A stretch of 64,000 bases of DNA from Anoplopoma fimbria. Taxonomy: Eukaryota > Chordata > Actinopteri > Perciformes > Anoplopomatidae. Positions 1 through 12,582 of this stretch are shown here, one piece after another (the first letter of the stretch is position 1; each line of letters opens with the position of its first letter). The notes below the pieces were generated by a model, which was not told where the DNA came from, searched no databases, and was given only the letters and a program-made list of their open reading frames with translations. A program made the translations under genes and the position numbers. The stretch spans positions 17,126,744-17,190,743 of the forward strand of contig NC_072456.1 in assembly GCF_027596085.1 (NCBI RefSeq), written 5' to 3'.

Positions 1-261
1 GTCCCTAGATTGGATGAGCCTTATATTCACAGCAAGCATATAAAATCCAATTTATTTGACTGCTACCAGCCCTCATGTGTGCTTTATTGGAAGGCTGACC
101 CTGACTTGACCAAAGACAAACACTTTTCACCTCTAGCATCTAAATACAGAGGGGAATGAAACAGTTTTATTCTACTGTATAAAGCAAAACTTGTCTTTTT
201 ATACCAAATGTGTTTACCCTTTACTTGGGGGTGATATAATTCCACAGGCTATTTTGCAGCA

Positions 262-265
<4 letters not shown>

Positions 266-302
<37 letters not shown>
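266..302. repeat. (GA)n microsatellite
   Basis: About 18 uninterrupted GA units. The open frame across it (191-523, RERERE run) is an artefact. Confidence 0.97.
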
Positions 303-306
<4 letters not shown>

Positions 307-750
307 AGGAACATTAAACTACAACAACATGAATAAGTTTCCCAACTGGAGAGATCCAAACGATTTTGTTCCCGGCTTTGCTCTGTGGTCACAAATGTAT
401 TTTTCACGTTGTTTGGACTCTGGCAAAAGCTTGAGTTCCTTTTTTCATTTCCCCATGGCTGACAACCCCAGCAACCCTCAGCGGGATGGTGAGGATAGAG
501 GTGAAGGTGTCAGTGTGAAATGAAATGCTCTCTATCTCCTGAGGGAGGTCCCTGCTCTGTGTGGCCCTCCACTCAAGGAGAAATAACATTGCGTTGTACA
601 CGGATTTGTGAAGCAACCTGTGTGAAAAACATGGACATTTGACTGTGATGTGAAACTGTGTCATTGCGCTGGGAAAAGATGGAGGGTAAACCTGCTCTCA
701 AGTGTAGTTAACTAATCGTTCCATCTGTCTTTCTATGTGATTGAACGCCA

Positions 751-798
751 GATTAGATTGCTAATCCCTAATCGCTGATAGTAGATGAGGCCTAATCC
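751..798. promoter_or_regulatory. Cluster of TAATCC-type homeodomain motifs (candidate enhancer)
   Basis: GATTAG at 751-756 (reverse of CTAATC), TAATCC at 762-767, TAATCG at 769-774 and TAATCC at 793-798: four sites in 48 bp. This is the core bound by Otx/Crx/Pitx-type homeodomains. Surrounding sequence (about 720-960) is repeat-free. Function is inferred only from motif density. Confidence 0.3.
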
Positions 799-1522
799 AT
801 GAAGTATGTGATAAAGACATTTCCTGTGAACATATTTGCTGCATACAATACTTGGCAGGCTCCTAAAATGAATGTCAAGCTCCACGAGGGGAGACGGTGA
901 GATTTAAAGTGGTAATGAAATGATTGAAATTACGCTCCTGGTGATAAACACTTTAATAGGTTTCTTTTTAAATCAGATATACCTAGGCTTTGCCACCTGA
1001 CACTTGGAAAATTCATGTTCAGAGCCTCAAGATATTTTTAATTCAATGAGTCATAGATGCTTCAAAGTTCGACCTGTCATGCAGTCCTGTGTAACATGGC
1101 ACTAACACTGTCAGGGAAGGGTTGCTATTACTGAGTTACTGCCGCTACGCCCATCAAACTTTCCATTCACCGTTTAAGATTATAATGATTGAGTGGCAAA
1201 TTTACCAATCAAAATGCATAATCATTTTTTTTTTAACAATGGGTCTTTGATTTCAGATGATGGCGAACAAAACAGGCTTCACATTTCTAGATCAATTTTG
1301 CCGGCTGATTTGACTGACAGATTTTATCAGCTGTAGTGAGGCAGCCAATTAAGCTAACGTTAGGTCCATGACTTGTTTGAAAAAATGGTCTCCAGATGAC
1401 TTGATTTTAAAGAAATGAGTACCTCAAAGATTTCACAGTCTGTCTCTCTGCCCGAGGCACCTTCATTGCCAAAGGGACTGTTAAACCCAATGTGTCGCTG
1501 GCTATCAGCCCACGGTTCAGCT

Positions 1523-1653
1523 ACTTTTCTCTAACCAGTGTAGCATTAAAGCATGGCAGAATTAGCAAGCTAGCTAACTTACCTCCTGTCCGCTCGTTAG
1601 CAAGATTTCTAGTTCCACCATGATTTAATGCTACGCTAGTTACAGAAAAAAAG
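1523..1653. repeat. MITE-like inverted repeat
   Basis: Left arm about 1523-1563 (CTAACCAGTGTAGCATTAAA, then GCATGG) and right arm about 1611-1653 (ATGATTTAATGCTACGCTAG, then TTAC) are imperfect reverse complements over about 40 bp. About 47 bp separate them. Such palindromes are typical remains of small inverted-repeat elements. Confidence 0.5.
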
Positions 1654-3180
1654 TTGTCACTCATCTGGCGATAGAAATGGGCTTTCCTCCGCTGCGAAAA
1701 GAGTGCAAGCATTAAGTTGTGAAATTTTATTCACTTACTCTGGCTCCCTACACTTTGTGACGTGACTACTCCATTGCTCCTTTTAGTTGTTACTCCAAAA
1801 CATCACATTAGTGAGTCCACAACTTGTCGTGAGTCCATTAAGTTTATACAAAAGTTGGCCCAACACAACGGTCGCAATGTCAATGGTACACATCAAAATG
1901 GCCACTGCTCCAACCATCCTGCGTTGATTTGAAAGGGAATGTCCGTTTAACTCGTATTCGATACGACTACCCCACCCATCTACACCTGTTCCTACTTCCC
2001 TCATCTACTCTGCTGTTACTTGAACCTGGACCTCTGCCTGTAAGCTCCTCACTTTGGCATTTCATCTTTGAACTGCTCCAGTCTGACTCAGTTGTCCGCA
2101 TTTGGGTCCAATTCTGTATTTTCTGAGTCTTAAGTGGTCTTAAGTGTGCACCTGATGGCTGCATAAATTATATCACGCCAAAAGACAGAGGCCAAATCTA
2201 CATGTACTATGCCAGAGCCTCGTTGCCCCACCCCCTCTGCTGCACAAAGCACTACAACTTTATTTATTAGTCAGTTTATTAATGTCGGGTCCTTGGGTAT
2301 CCATCAATACAACTACCATTTGTGTACTAGATTGAATAAGCGATTCTGGAGATATGCCAATAATACACAGACTGACTAACATGTATTGCGTTATAGTGCT
2401 TTACAAATGTGTGTGTTAAAGCTTTCACAGTGAAATTACTCAGTCAAGAGCCCCAATTTCCTTCCGCAACTGGACAGTAAGAGAGCTACAGTTTTGCAGT
2501 CAGACCACACACATTTCCGCTCAATTGAGGAGCGTCCTTATCTGAGTGCTCACGCTGCTTCTGGGTACCATTACTTCAAGTCTTTCTCTCCTTACTGTCA
2601 GCCTTTTTTGTTGCCTAAGGCAATTATATCTTTAATTGAACCTGTTCAGTGTTTAATTGGACACCTTTTCCTCATCATGTTATACTATTCGCAGTTTAAT
2701 AAATATTTTTGAACTCTTTCCGGCACATAAAGACCACCTGCCTGGAAATGTGGCAGCAGCTTAATCAAATTTTTCTGAAATCATTTTTGAAATGATGAAA
2801 CAAAAAATAGTTTTTAATGGAAGTATCTGTTAAGGAGGACAAATTCTAAGGTTATGAATCTTTTTTCATCAATTGGGACTAGATTTCTCCGCTAAAAAAG
2901 CACTTAGAGAAAGTTTTAAAGAGACCATTCAGAATCAGTCAGTGTCATTAAATGTGCAGCAATAATATGGAACAACCTGGTCCACAAAATATTGTAGATA
3001 TTAGTAGTTCTCTCTACTACAATGTTCTTTTCACAGAAAGGTCAGCTAAGCTAAAGAAAACTCCTGTAGGTGGTGAGGATTCAACATCTTTAACCTGGAG
3101 CGTTTCTCGCCTCACTTACCACAACAACTTGCTGCCCTGAGTTATGTGCCATTCACTACAGGAATTGCAAGTAGAAATCA

Positions 3181-3531
3181 TCCATCCATCCATTTTCCGT
3201 AACCTGCTTATCCAGTTAAGGGTCGTAGGGGTGCTGGAGCCGATCTCAGCTGTCAATGTGCGAAGGCAGGGTACACCCTGGACAGGTCGCCAGTCTGTCG
3301 CAGGGCTGACATATATATAGACAGACAACCATTCACGCTCACATCCACACCTACGGGCTATTTAGAGTCTTCAATGCACCTAAGCTGCATGTCTTTGGAC
3401 TGTGGGAGGAAGCCAGAGAACCCGGAGAGAACCCATGCTGACGCGGGGAGAACATGCAAACTCCACACAGAAGGTTGTCCAGCTCGGGAATTGAACCCGG
3501 GCCCCGCTAACCACTACACCACCGTGCAGCC
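3181..3531 (-). mobile_element. tRNA-derived SINE, near full length, with target-site duplication
   Basis: Read on the minus strand it begins GGGCTGCACGGTGGTGTAGT (A-box-like), then carries the B-box GGTTCAATTCC. The body reads CATGCAGCTTAGGTGCATTG, then GGCGACCTGTCCAGGGTGTA, and the tail ends in repeated GGATGG. It is flanked by a perfect 13-bp direct repeat CAAGTAGAAATCA (3168-3180 and 3532-3544). This is a widespread teleost SINE; a second, damaged copy lies at 12881-13122. Confidence 0.85.
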
Positions 3532-5454
3532 CAAGTAGAAATCAAACTTTGACTTTTGCCAAGAATCCCCTCTATTAATCTCGTCTCTTTGCTTCATTCT
3601 TCTGTGTCCCATCTGCAAATTACACAAACATCAGCTTTCTTTTTTGTAAAAAGCCACATTTGAAGACCTTCAGCTGTATTCGTATGCTAATGAGAGAAAA
3701 CTTTGAGAATGCAAATACCGGCTGGGAAATGTGGTCGCACACAAGTAAATAATATTACTTTCATTAGCTACAGTGATGCTGTTACCCACTTTAGTGTTTA
3801 GTTAATTTACTTTAATGATAGCAAAGCAAAAACAAAGCAGCGGCAGCTTTGTTTCAAGCAAAATAAAAGCTTAATTTGAGTGGCAGTAAAAATCAATGAC
3901 CGAACAACATTTAATTACAGAGATTAAATCGAGATAAAAAGAACAACGAAAGAAATAGATCGCTAAAGCCATCAAAGATTGTATACTGCAGCAGAAAGAT
4001 TAACTCAACAGTACGTCTACATGTCAGTTTCTCGTTCTGGTCAACCTTTTACATGTTGTATTCATGTTCCATACTGAGAATCTATGAACTGTATTATATA
4101 TTTATACTCTGCATGTACGCCATACGTGGTTGCCCATGATGAATTATTCAACGATTTCTTCTTCAAGTTATGCTTCAGTGTGTAATTGCTATTAAAGGAA
4201 AAGCAGTCACTGAGCCATGCGTTTGCCTTGACAGTTTATTAATTCAAAGAAGCCTGTCATCAAATTTCTACATCTCTATTGCTATTTGGCAGTTTATAAG
4301 GTTAAGTTTTTTCATAGGTGTCACATCAATAGACACCAGAAATCTATACTGTACACATTGATAGATTCTTGCATTAAAGTACAGCCAGCAAAACCCCAAA
4401 GCAAACATATTCATATCCAGACACATTTGAATCAGAAGTTTTAGACAGCTTATCTCACTCAGTTTGACAGAGGAAATTTCAAAGGGCACGCTGAGATTTT
4501 AGATTCTAATAAAGTCAGCATTAAGGTATTTAGACAAAAGAAATTGTGACATGATGACGCTTAAATCCATTGTAGCAGCGAGACGCCTTTCCCTCACCAG
4601 GACTTTTACTGTAAGACTGTAATGTGGCTACCAACAGCTTTATGGACAAGAAGAAAGGGTGAAACGATAAAAACAACAACAATGTAATCAAAAAGATTAA
4701 TTCAATTCATGTTACAAAATAGTCAGATAAAAGATGTAACATTAATTGCTTCAACCTTCATAACTTATTTACATATTTTTGCCATGTGCCAAAACAGCAA
4801 TATACATGCCTTTTATCCAAATGCTTTAAATATAAACTTAGGTAAGAAGGAGACCAAATAACATTAACCAGATTCACAAGCTAGCACGGAAATTTGTAAA
4901 AGCACCTCTCACTTAAAAATGCGACACCTTGAATGAACCAATGAACTATCGATGGTGAGTAAAAACACAAAACCATCTTCATCATGTCTGTCTCCCTCTA
5001 TCCTCCTAAAAAAAACAAGAGTTGAATCTCACTCAATTGCGGCTCCCGGCTCCATTAGAGTTAAGATGGTGGCAAAGACAACAAAACCATGGATTTATTA
5101 AGCTTGTATCATGCCACACTTCAGTGGATCTTAACATATCGGGTTTCAAATGAATCTGCAGATGCTCCGGTTTAAATTGAGAACAAACTTTTTGAGCCAC
5201 AATGAAGGCCAAAATAAGGCCTGTAACAGACTGTGTAAGGCTGTTTTTAGCCTAGCCAATTGCCTTTTCGCTACTGAAGTAGTTGAAAAGCAAACTGATC
5301 CCTTGTGACCCCTGCCGGCCAGTTAATAGGGGTCAGCAGTCAATGAGAGTATAAAACAGTGTTAGGGTTATGAGAGGTCCTTGAGCATAGTCATAAATGA
5401 GCACCAAAAAATATTACGCTGAGTTCAGCAGTATTTGATAAACACGCATGCATG

Positions 5455-5476
5455 CACACACACGCGCGCGCACACA

Positions 5477-5572
<96 letters not shown>
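5455..5572. repeat. (CA)n microsatellite
   Basis: About 118 bp of mostly CA, with a CG-containing interruption at 5463-5470 and a C insertion at 5480. Frames coding poly-Thr-His or poly-Cys-Val are artefacts. Confidence 0.97.
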
Positions 5573-5574
<2 letters not shown>

Positions 5575-8500
5575 ATAATTAATGTTGCGGCTTTACTCAG
5601 ATGTCCATGGAAAGAAGCTACTTTCCATGGCATGTGCCATCACTTCCTGGCTGGACAGGAAGTCAAAGGTTATTTCCTCTGATACTTAAAGGAGCCACTA
5701 GGTTGCAATAGTTCAGGTAGAATATTTAGATTTACAACAACAAACCCATAAGAACCACTAGCCGTTGCATTTAAACTTAGTTTTATCACATCTATGACAG
5801 AACATCCAAGAAAATCCAACATTAAAGGCATTTTAAATAAAATTAAAAATAGCATTAAAAAATTGGCAATTGATCTTGATATATTAGTATATTAAAAGTC
5901 CTTATTCATACTTAATATTCAGGAAAAGGCTACGAAGAATAATGTACTCACACAGAATTATACCTTACCTTGGAGAATTTGATTTCAGTGTATCTATTTG
6001 TACATAAACCCCAAGGTACATAAGGGCTACAGCTCAAACATCAGAGGGGATTTTCTCTCATCACAGCTACTTATTGTTTATTCTCAACAAAAAGCAATTT
6101 GAACCAAGTACGCATCTAATAAACTATTGTGGAGTGGCCTGTGCTGTGGCCATATCCCAATAATATGAAAGCAATTTGTACTGGAGGGATTCAAGACAAT
6201 GTGAGGCCAGAGGAAATCAATAAAGAGGCTGAGCATAATGATAGAGCTCCTAAAAACTCTTACATTTCACCACTGTCTCTCCTGAGTGTGTGCGACCCTG
6301 ATACACGAAATGAAAAGCTCCATTTGTATTCAGCACAGGGATCCTGTGGTACAGTGTGGACAGTGGTTTGTCCTTTCACCTTTTTCCAAATCAGCGTGGA
6401 TGGTACTTGGGATTAATGTCATATCTGGTCGCGACATACTTTTTTTAGTTCTAGCCCAAAAAATGACAAAGTGCAGTTTTTTTCTGTTTTGGTTTGTGTG
6501 TATACATGGTTTCATCTGGGTTATGTATCCAGGGCAGGTCTGACCGATGTTCTCTTGTAAACCAGGGAGTAGGTGCAATTCATCCCCTCAGTATGATCCG
6601 CACAACTGCTATTTTTCCTGCTCAGAGGTGATTTGGCAGCGGGGACGGGGGGGGGGGACTTTTCCGATGTGGAACCAGAATAGACACACATATATAGTAC
6701 ACGCCTGCTTATATGTAAATACTCCTGGGATTTGACCAATATGGGCTTAATGGTTTTTGATTGGGAGTAATACTATTTCAATTATATATATACTCCCTTG
6801 TTTTCCCTGTTGCCCTGCCAGATTGTCTTTGTTCTACCCAGTTTGCTCAACACTTTCAATTCTAGTTTTCTATGTTTTCCCTGGTTTTGAAATGTTGTCT
6901 AGTACCTATCTGGATTTGTTAACAGTATAAACCAGCTATAAGATGGACCAGGCAGATTTGTTTGAGGATGATATTTTATGACTTGTCCTACTCCCTTATA
7001 TGTTTGCATGGGGAGTTGTTTTTATGGTTTAGGTTTTCCTGCGTCTGACATTTGATTCTCACTTCAACACAGAAGTGTTACACAAATACTGAAGAGACAA
7101 AGCCTTAAGGAGAGCACTTTGTTATAAGGGAATTTGTAGGATACCCTATACTGTACCTTTTTAATTAAATGGATGAATCAGTTTAATAAAATCAATAAAT
7201 ATAATGTGGTAAGGAAATAAAAAGAGGCCACATTTCACAAAAATAAATAGCAATTAATAAATTAATCACACAAAGGAAATAAAATGGAATTGCAGGTTTT
7301 ACATGATGCAGGATCTTTTTTTATTTTTTTTATGTAGCCTAAAATCACAACTGACAAATTTGCTTCAATTTGCAATAGAGGAGCTCTTTCAAATTGGACA
7401 GATACATTAGATATCATGAGTAGACAGAAATAAAAAGTAGTAAAATTACGATTTAGTGACATCCGCTAACTATCTGCATTCGCACATTGTGTCCTCATTT
7501 TCCCCACATCCCCGAATCTGCCCGTGTGCTGTGTGTCACCTGATGAAGTGAGGCTCACATGGCAGCTCGCAGCCCCCCTGGAGCAATGTTAGCCACGCAT
7601 TCAACTAGCAAGCGGAGGGGAGCGCTGGGCCAAGGGAGGAGAAGATGGAGTGCGGCTCCTCCCTTTCTGTCTCAGGGTGACAAGGCTTCTCCTCCACACC
7701 TTCACATTCGTCTAATGAGGTGATAAAGTGAATGAATGAGGCATGAAAGGAGACATGCTGCTGAGGCCAGTGTGTTCCCAAGATGCCACTCCCCGCCCCG
7801 CAACATTTTGCCTCTCTGTATTTTGCGGTTGAGGACAGTAGGAGAAAAAGCTCTCAGGAGGATGAGGCAATTTCTGCAATGTATCTGTAACTATCACTCC
7901 TGGGTGACATGCATGCAGCCTACATATGATTTGTGTTTGTTACAATTGAGCTGTGCAACAGGAGTGAGGATCATTGGGGAGCGAAGATTGTAAAATCTTT
8001 ACCTCAATCCAATACTTCCCTCATCGTGGTAGTTAAGCCACGTTTGAGTTAAATCGCTACAAAAAGCAAACCTTCGTGCTTTCCAGTCCTCCCAGTAAAA
8101 AATAGTGTTCACCCGACTTAACAAAAGTTCATACAAAGAACTTGGCGAATGAAACAGAGAAACAAAAGAGTCCCTTTCTCTTTGACTGTTCAGCCATATA
8201 AATGTTTCAGATTTGGCCAATTCTTTGTCATGCAAAAAGGAACACCCTCAAAGCCTTTTTCCTGTGCATGTGCAATCAGTCTGAAAGATACCGGCGGAGT
8301 ATGCCAAGCAGATTTATTAGGTGAAATTTAATTCAGACGAGTTATTCAAGGAAACACTCTGAGCCAAAATGACTTCTTACGAAAGAAACGCAGAAGAAAA
8401 ACTGGGTATTTTAGAACTGGATGTTTTTCTGATTTGCTGTATAATACTTTAGGTTGCTGTTGGGTTTCAGTCAACTTATCTTGCTGAGACAGAGGACATT

Positions 8501-9199
8501 TCAAAGTGAAAGCATTTATAATGTTTTCAATTCCAAGATTTAAAAAAAAGCTGTGCTATTAATTAGCAGTGTTAGATCCTAACAAACTCAGCATTAAAGT
8601 ATTTTTTAGAGGACAAATTGGAATACGGTCTGAATCTAGGTAAAGCTAAAAAAATCAAAAGTGGTTCATCAGGCCTCTCCGACAAAAAGCCAGGAGGTAT
8701 TAATGACTAATAGAGACACCTGAGTCATAGATATGATTCAGATAACATTGCAATCACATATTTGTTAGTTTCATTCATAATGTGAATTCTGAAACAATAT
8801 CCTGTGGCTGGAGGGTAAGTAAAGGTCTCGCTTTCGGACAGCTCCTGCAGATTAGTGTGCTTTCTGGAAATAATGACTTCCTGCTAACAGTCTAATCTGT
8901 CAGTCCAAACACTGGGAGAAGCTCTGTGTTTCACATCCCAGTGAACAGATTGGCGGATTGTCTGTAGCCAAGACAGACAGTAGATCATATCCCTGTGTTG
9001 GCACCGGGGAGCCACAGTGGAGCTCAGGCATATTAATCAAATCCTCATATTAACGCAAACTAACAGGGAATCATCAGGCGCACGACAATCCCCCAAAACA
9101 CGCATCAGGTTTATGATTTGTTCCCCCTTTGAATTGCACATATGGGGCTCTTACAAAAGGCACCTACAGAGTTTGCACGATATCTGCTTAAATGCAGAA

Positions 9200-9660
9200 T
9201 AAATAACACCCACTGAGCCTCAACTTGGAGATAACACTCTACCCAGGGAGCAGAAGTGCAAGTGCTTAGACCAGGAGGCAGGCCTGGGAGCCGGACGGCA
9301 GGAGAGCTCAATTGGTATTCCTGCTTGAGCTGCGTCCCAGAAGGCCAGCCCTCATAAATAATATGATAATGCTGTATTTCCAGTTCTGCTGAGGTTAGCT
9401 GTATGGCAGGAGAGGAACAAAGCACGGAGCTATGAGAGTGACCCGAGGTGAGTGGCAGGGATCGGCAGCCGCGGGGGCATCCTGGGGTGATTGCCTTCAC
9501 CACCAGTCGGAAGCCGAGGAGAAGAGGAGTGTTGACAAGTTTAATCAAACTGTGTCGGGCTTGACAAGTGCAAGATTGGAACTGTAAAAATGGCTGACAG
9601 GCGCCCATGTTTATGCAGACAGCACAGCGCCGCTGGTACAGATCATTTGCCCGAGGTTTG
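9200..9660. other. GC-richer, repeat-free block; candidate conserved non-coding element
   Basis: More balanced base composition than its AT-rich surroundings, with no simple repeat and no transposon resemblance. It carries a 165-codon minus-strand open frame (9111-9608) that has no recognisable domain and ends in random-looking sequence. A regulatory element is more likely than a gene, but this cannot be settled without comparison to other fish. Confidence 0.25.
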
Positions 9661-10100
9661 GGGTCCGTCTGAAGAACGCTTATGCCCCCTTGTTTAAGAA
9701 GAGGGGATCTTAAGCTGCTCCTGTCTTGACCCTATCTTTCAAAACAAACCCTGCTACTGCCAGCAAGGGTATAAGAGCGGAAACATTGAATTTAACACTG
9801 CCATAGGGTACTCAGATGGGAAAGTACAGGTTCAGTTTCTTCTTGCAGCTGCAGCGTAAAGGGGTGACTGCTCCCTGGAATGAACAGACTCAGAGGCTTT
9901 TGAGGAGAGAGTAACTGCTCAACCCACTGTTTTCTGCGGAGAACAGCTTAAAGCAGCATATTTTGACATCCGTATATTTATGCAGAACAGATTTTTTTTA
10001 CTGTAAAGGCATTTTATCTCTTTGGGTTAACTGTAAGGATGATATGGATGTTACCACTGTATGTACAGTTATTATGAGAGAGACAGGTTTGCTACCTTCC

Positions 10101-10142
10101 TGTCTCTCTCTCTCTCTCTCTCTCTCTGTGTCTCTCTCTCTC
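10101..10142. repeat. (CT)n microsatellite
   Basis: About 20 CT units, interrupted once by TGTG near 10127-10131. Confidence 0.95.
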
Positions 10143-10636
10143 ATATCTGCCTCTCTTTTCTCCACAAGACACATTCAGTGTTTGTGATATTTTTAGCTCA
10201 AGTGTTTGCATTTGCTGTCAGGATTGTCATCCCCGCACGCTATAGCCGAACCACTTAGATGTAAGGAATATTTGCCGCCTGAGATGGGAAGTATAAACTG
10301 TAATTTAATATAGTGCACATAGCTTCGGTGAAATGATTTCGTACTTCGCTGCAATGAATATGCTTTATGTGGGGACATCGTTTTAGTTGTATTCGGCTGC
10401 ATTTTTTATCTTTGTTTTATTTGCACACATATAAGAAATTCAGATAGTGGGGGGAAAAAAGAATGTGACAGGAGAGGTCAAGAAGCCAAAGGTTTACACA
10501 CAAGACCTCCCCTCTACTCAAGGAAAAAACTGAGAATAACAAAAAAAGCTAGCCAATAAAAACAAAGGAATACATTAAATAATATAAAGGGAATCAAAAA
10601 GACTATATATATATACATTTTATATATAGACATTTT

Positions 10637-10734
<98 letters not shown>
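10637..10734. repeat. (GATA)n microsatellite
   Basis: About 24 perfect tetranucleotide units, flanked by TATATA runs. It makes a spurious poly (IYLS) frame on the minus strand. Confidence 0.97.
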
Positions 10735-10735
<1 letters not shown>

Positions 10736-11037
10736 TACATATACACACCCAAATAAATCAAGATTAAGAGGGGACATCATAAACTAAATTTAAAGACTGT
10801 TTCCTTTTTAAACTTTTAGAAAAGAGTATTTTGATGTTCCATATATGTGCACTATGATCATAGGGAGTACTGTTCATCTTTTGTTTTGTAAAAAGGAAGG
10901 TGAAGATGATTAACCTGTCTAGTATTTTATAAATGAATTTGTGAATAAAATTCAAAGAAGTCGCTAAACGATAATGGTGGAGGAAAAAAAAAGAACATAT
11001 ATCGGGCTGCATAATATTTGACATTATAGGTCTGATA

Positions 11038-11321
11038 TTACATTACATTACAGTCATTTAGCAGACGCTTTTATCCAAAGCCACTTACAATCAGTAGTAT
11101 ATTACATATCATTCACCCATTCACACACTGATGACAGGCTACCATGCAAGGTGCCACCATCAGACTCTAACTAACATCCAGTCCACACCGATGGCAAGCC
11201 TTCGGGAGCAACTTGGGGTTAAGTGTCTTGCCCAAGGACACATCGACTTCCGAAGCCGGGTATCGAACCACCGACCCTCTGATTGGAGAACTACCTTGCT
11301 CTCCACTATGCCACAGCCGCT
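11038..11321 (-). mobile_element. tRNA-derived SINE with L2-type 3' tail, copy 1
   Basis: On the minus strand it starts GCGGCTGTGGCATAGTGGAG (A box) with the B box GGTTCGATACCC. Its 3' end reads GCGTCTGCTAAATGACTGTA, followed by TAATG repeats. That tail is shared with the L2-like element at 42736-42895. A 7-of-8 match TGATATTA/TGATATAA flanks it (11033-11040, 11321-11328), probably the target-site duplication. It is inverted relative to the copy at 12583-12870. Confidence 0.85.
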
Positions 11322-11497
11322 GATATAAATGCTTTGGTCTACTCAAACGGGCATATTTTTCCCAAACAACAATTCCAAGACATTTTTATGATAGCTGAGT
11401 CAGCATTATCTGTATCACCCCATGATCACTCAGACTACTTTCAAGTCTTCAGAGACTTATTTTGAACAACATTTCAAAGCAGAGAAGGTACATCTCA

Positions 11498-11548
11498 ACA
11501 TTTACATATCAATATCCTTTTTTCTCAAGGATATTGACATGTAAATGT
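11498..11548. repeat. 22-bp near-perfect hairpin, 7-nt loop
   Basis: Arm ACATTTACATATCAATATCC + TT (11498-11519) pairs with 11527-11548. There is one mismatch, at 11508/11538, and a 7-nt loop TTTTCTC (11520-11526). Could be a relic of a small inverted-repeat element or a structured RNA. The AT-rich, short form argues against a functional microRNA precursor. Confidence 0.6.
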
Positions 11549-12359
11549 GTGTTGTCCCAAAAGAGCTTTCACAAAATCCTTCCACGAAAACAAATTGCCT
11601 CGTGAGATAGTTTACCACATTTTCACTGCTTTAAGATTTTTAACATTGCATAGTCTAATGACTATGTGGTGACTCACTGTTAGAGGCTGGTTTGTGTGAC
11701 AGTTAGTTCTGTTCATTTGAACATCATTCTTAAATTGTTTGTTTTGAGTACATTAAAACTTAAAAAAGATATTTTCTGTACTGAATGTGAATAATTACAG
11801 TCTTATAATACTATTATCAATCATAGATTTGTGCAATTTTCATCAAATCATACCACAACATCGGTTGACCTTACAGAGTTCTGTTTGGTCTACTATAGCT
11901 TTGGAACAACAATTCATTTATGGTTGAAAAATGTATTTGACCGTCCACCACCTGCATCACAACGTCCTAATTTCCCTCTGCCCTGGGTTGAAAACTGTTT
12001 CCAACCATGTCTCCTACAGGTAATCCTTTCATGCCGGGAAAATATATTTGCATAATAAGATGTACTGACTAGCTCACAGACTTAATGTTGCTGTTACCCG
12101 ATTTAAAAAAAATGGAATATTTATATTTAAGAAATCATTGTATACTGCTGGTTATCATCTTAATAGAAGTCGTAACTGCTGTAACCATGATATGATTTTT
12201 AAGAGTCAATACACTGGAGAGAAAAGAAGCAAAAACAGGCATTTTGTGCTACAATTAAAAAAAAAAAACGTTACCTGTAAAAATCATCATTAAATTCACA
12301 TATAAAGAAGTGAAATGCTTAAAGTAAATGTATGGCTTTGACATTATCTTTCCATTAAA

Positions 12360-12521
12360 GGTTCTCTATACAACATTCAGAGCACTAATATAGCAGCATA
12401 CCGGTTCCCCCTCAGGTCAACACGTAGCTCCGTCAGCACTTTTGCCGTAGTTTGCACTGTTAGAGCTGTTAGCACCATTAGCTGCAAGTGCAACTGCTCA
12501 GCCGTTGTCATGTTAAGAGCT
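12360..12521 (-). repeat. Dispersed teleost repeat fragment with GCTAACAG-rich core
   Basis: On the minus strand it reads GCTAATGGTGCTAACAGCTC, TAACAGTGCAAACTACGGCA, then GACCTGAGGGGGAACCGGTA and TGCTGCTATATTAGTGCTCT. A relative lies at about 17250-17500. No coding potential. Confidence 0.45.
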
Positions 12522-12579
12522 GTGTGGACTGAAATAAATATAAATACTATGTGTGGACTGAAATAAATATAAATACTAT
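12522..12579. repeat. Tandem duplication, 29-bp unit x2
   Basis: The unit starting GTGTGGACTGAAATAAATAT occurs at 12522-12550 and again, identical, at 12551-12579. It sits right before the SINE head at 12583. Confidence 0.9.
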
Positions 12580-12582
12580 GCC

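Larger units (their letters stand above)
1..3167. other. Intergenic, no gene seen
   Basis: Holds a GA microsatellite, the TAATCC cluster and the inverted repeat near 1.5 kb. Open frames here are short and unrelated to known proteins. Confidence 0.7.
3545..11032. other. Intergenic, no gene seen
   Basis: AT-rich DNA with CA, CT and GATA microsatellites and the GC-richer block at 9.2-9.7 kb. Blocks near 7.5-7.75 kb and 8.65-9.0 kb are also repeat-free, but I can say no more about them. Confidence 0.7.

Noticed and set aside
5391..5682. Open frames of repeated Cys-Val or Thr-His
   Set aside because: Translation of the CA microsatellite. The same applies to the frames over the TG repeat at 52.6-52.8 kb and the GATA repeat at 10.6 kb.
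10637..10734. CRISPR-like or direct-repeat array
   Set aside because: Continuous tetranucleotide microsatellite without spacers, in a vertebrate genome.
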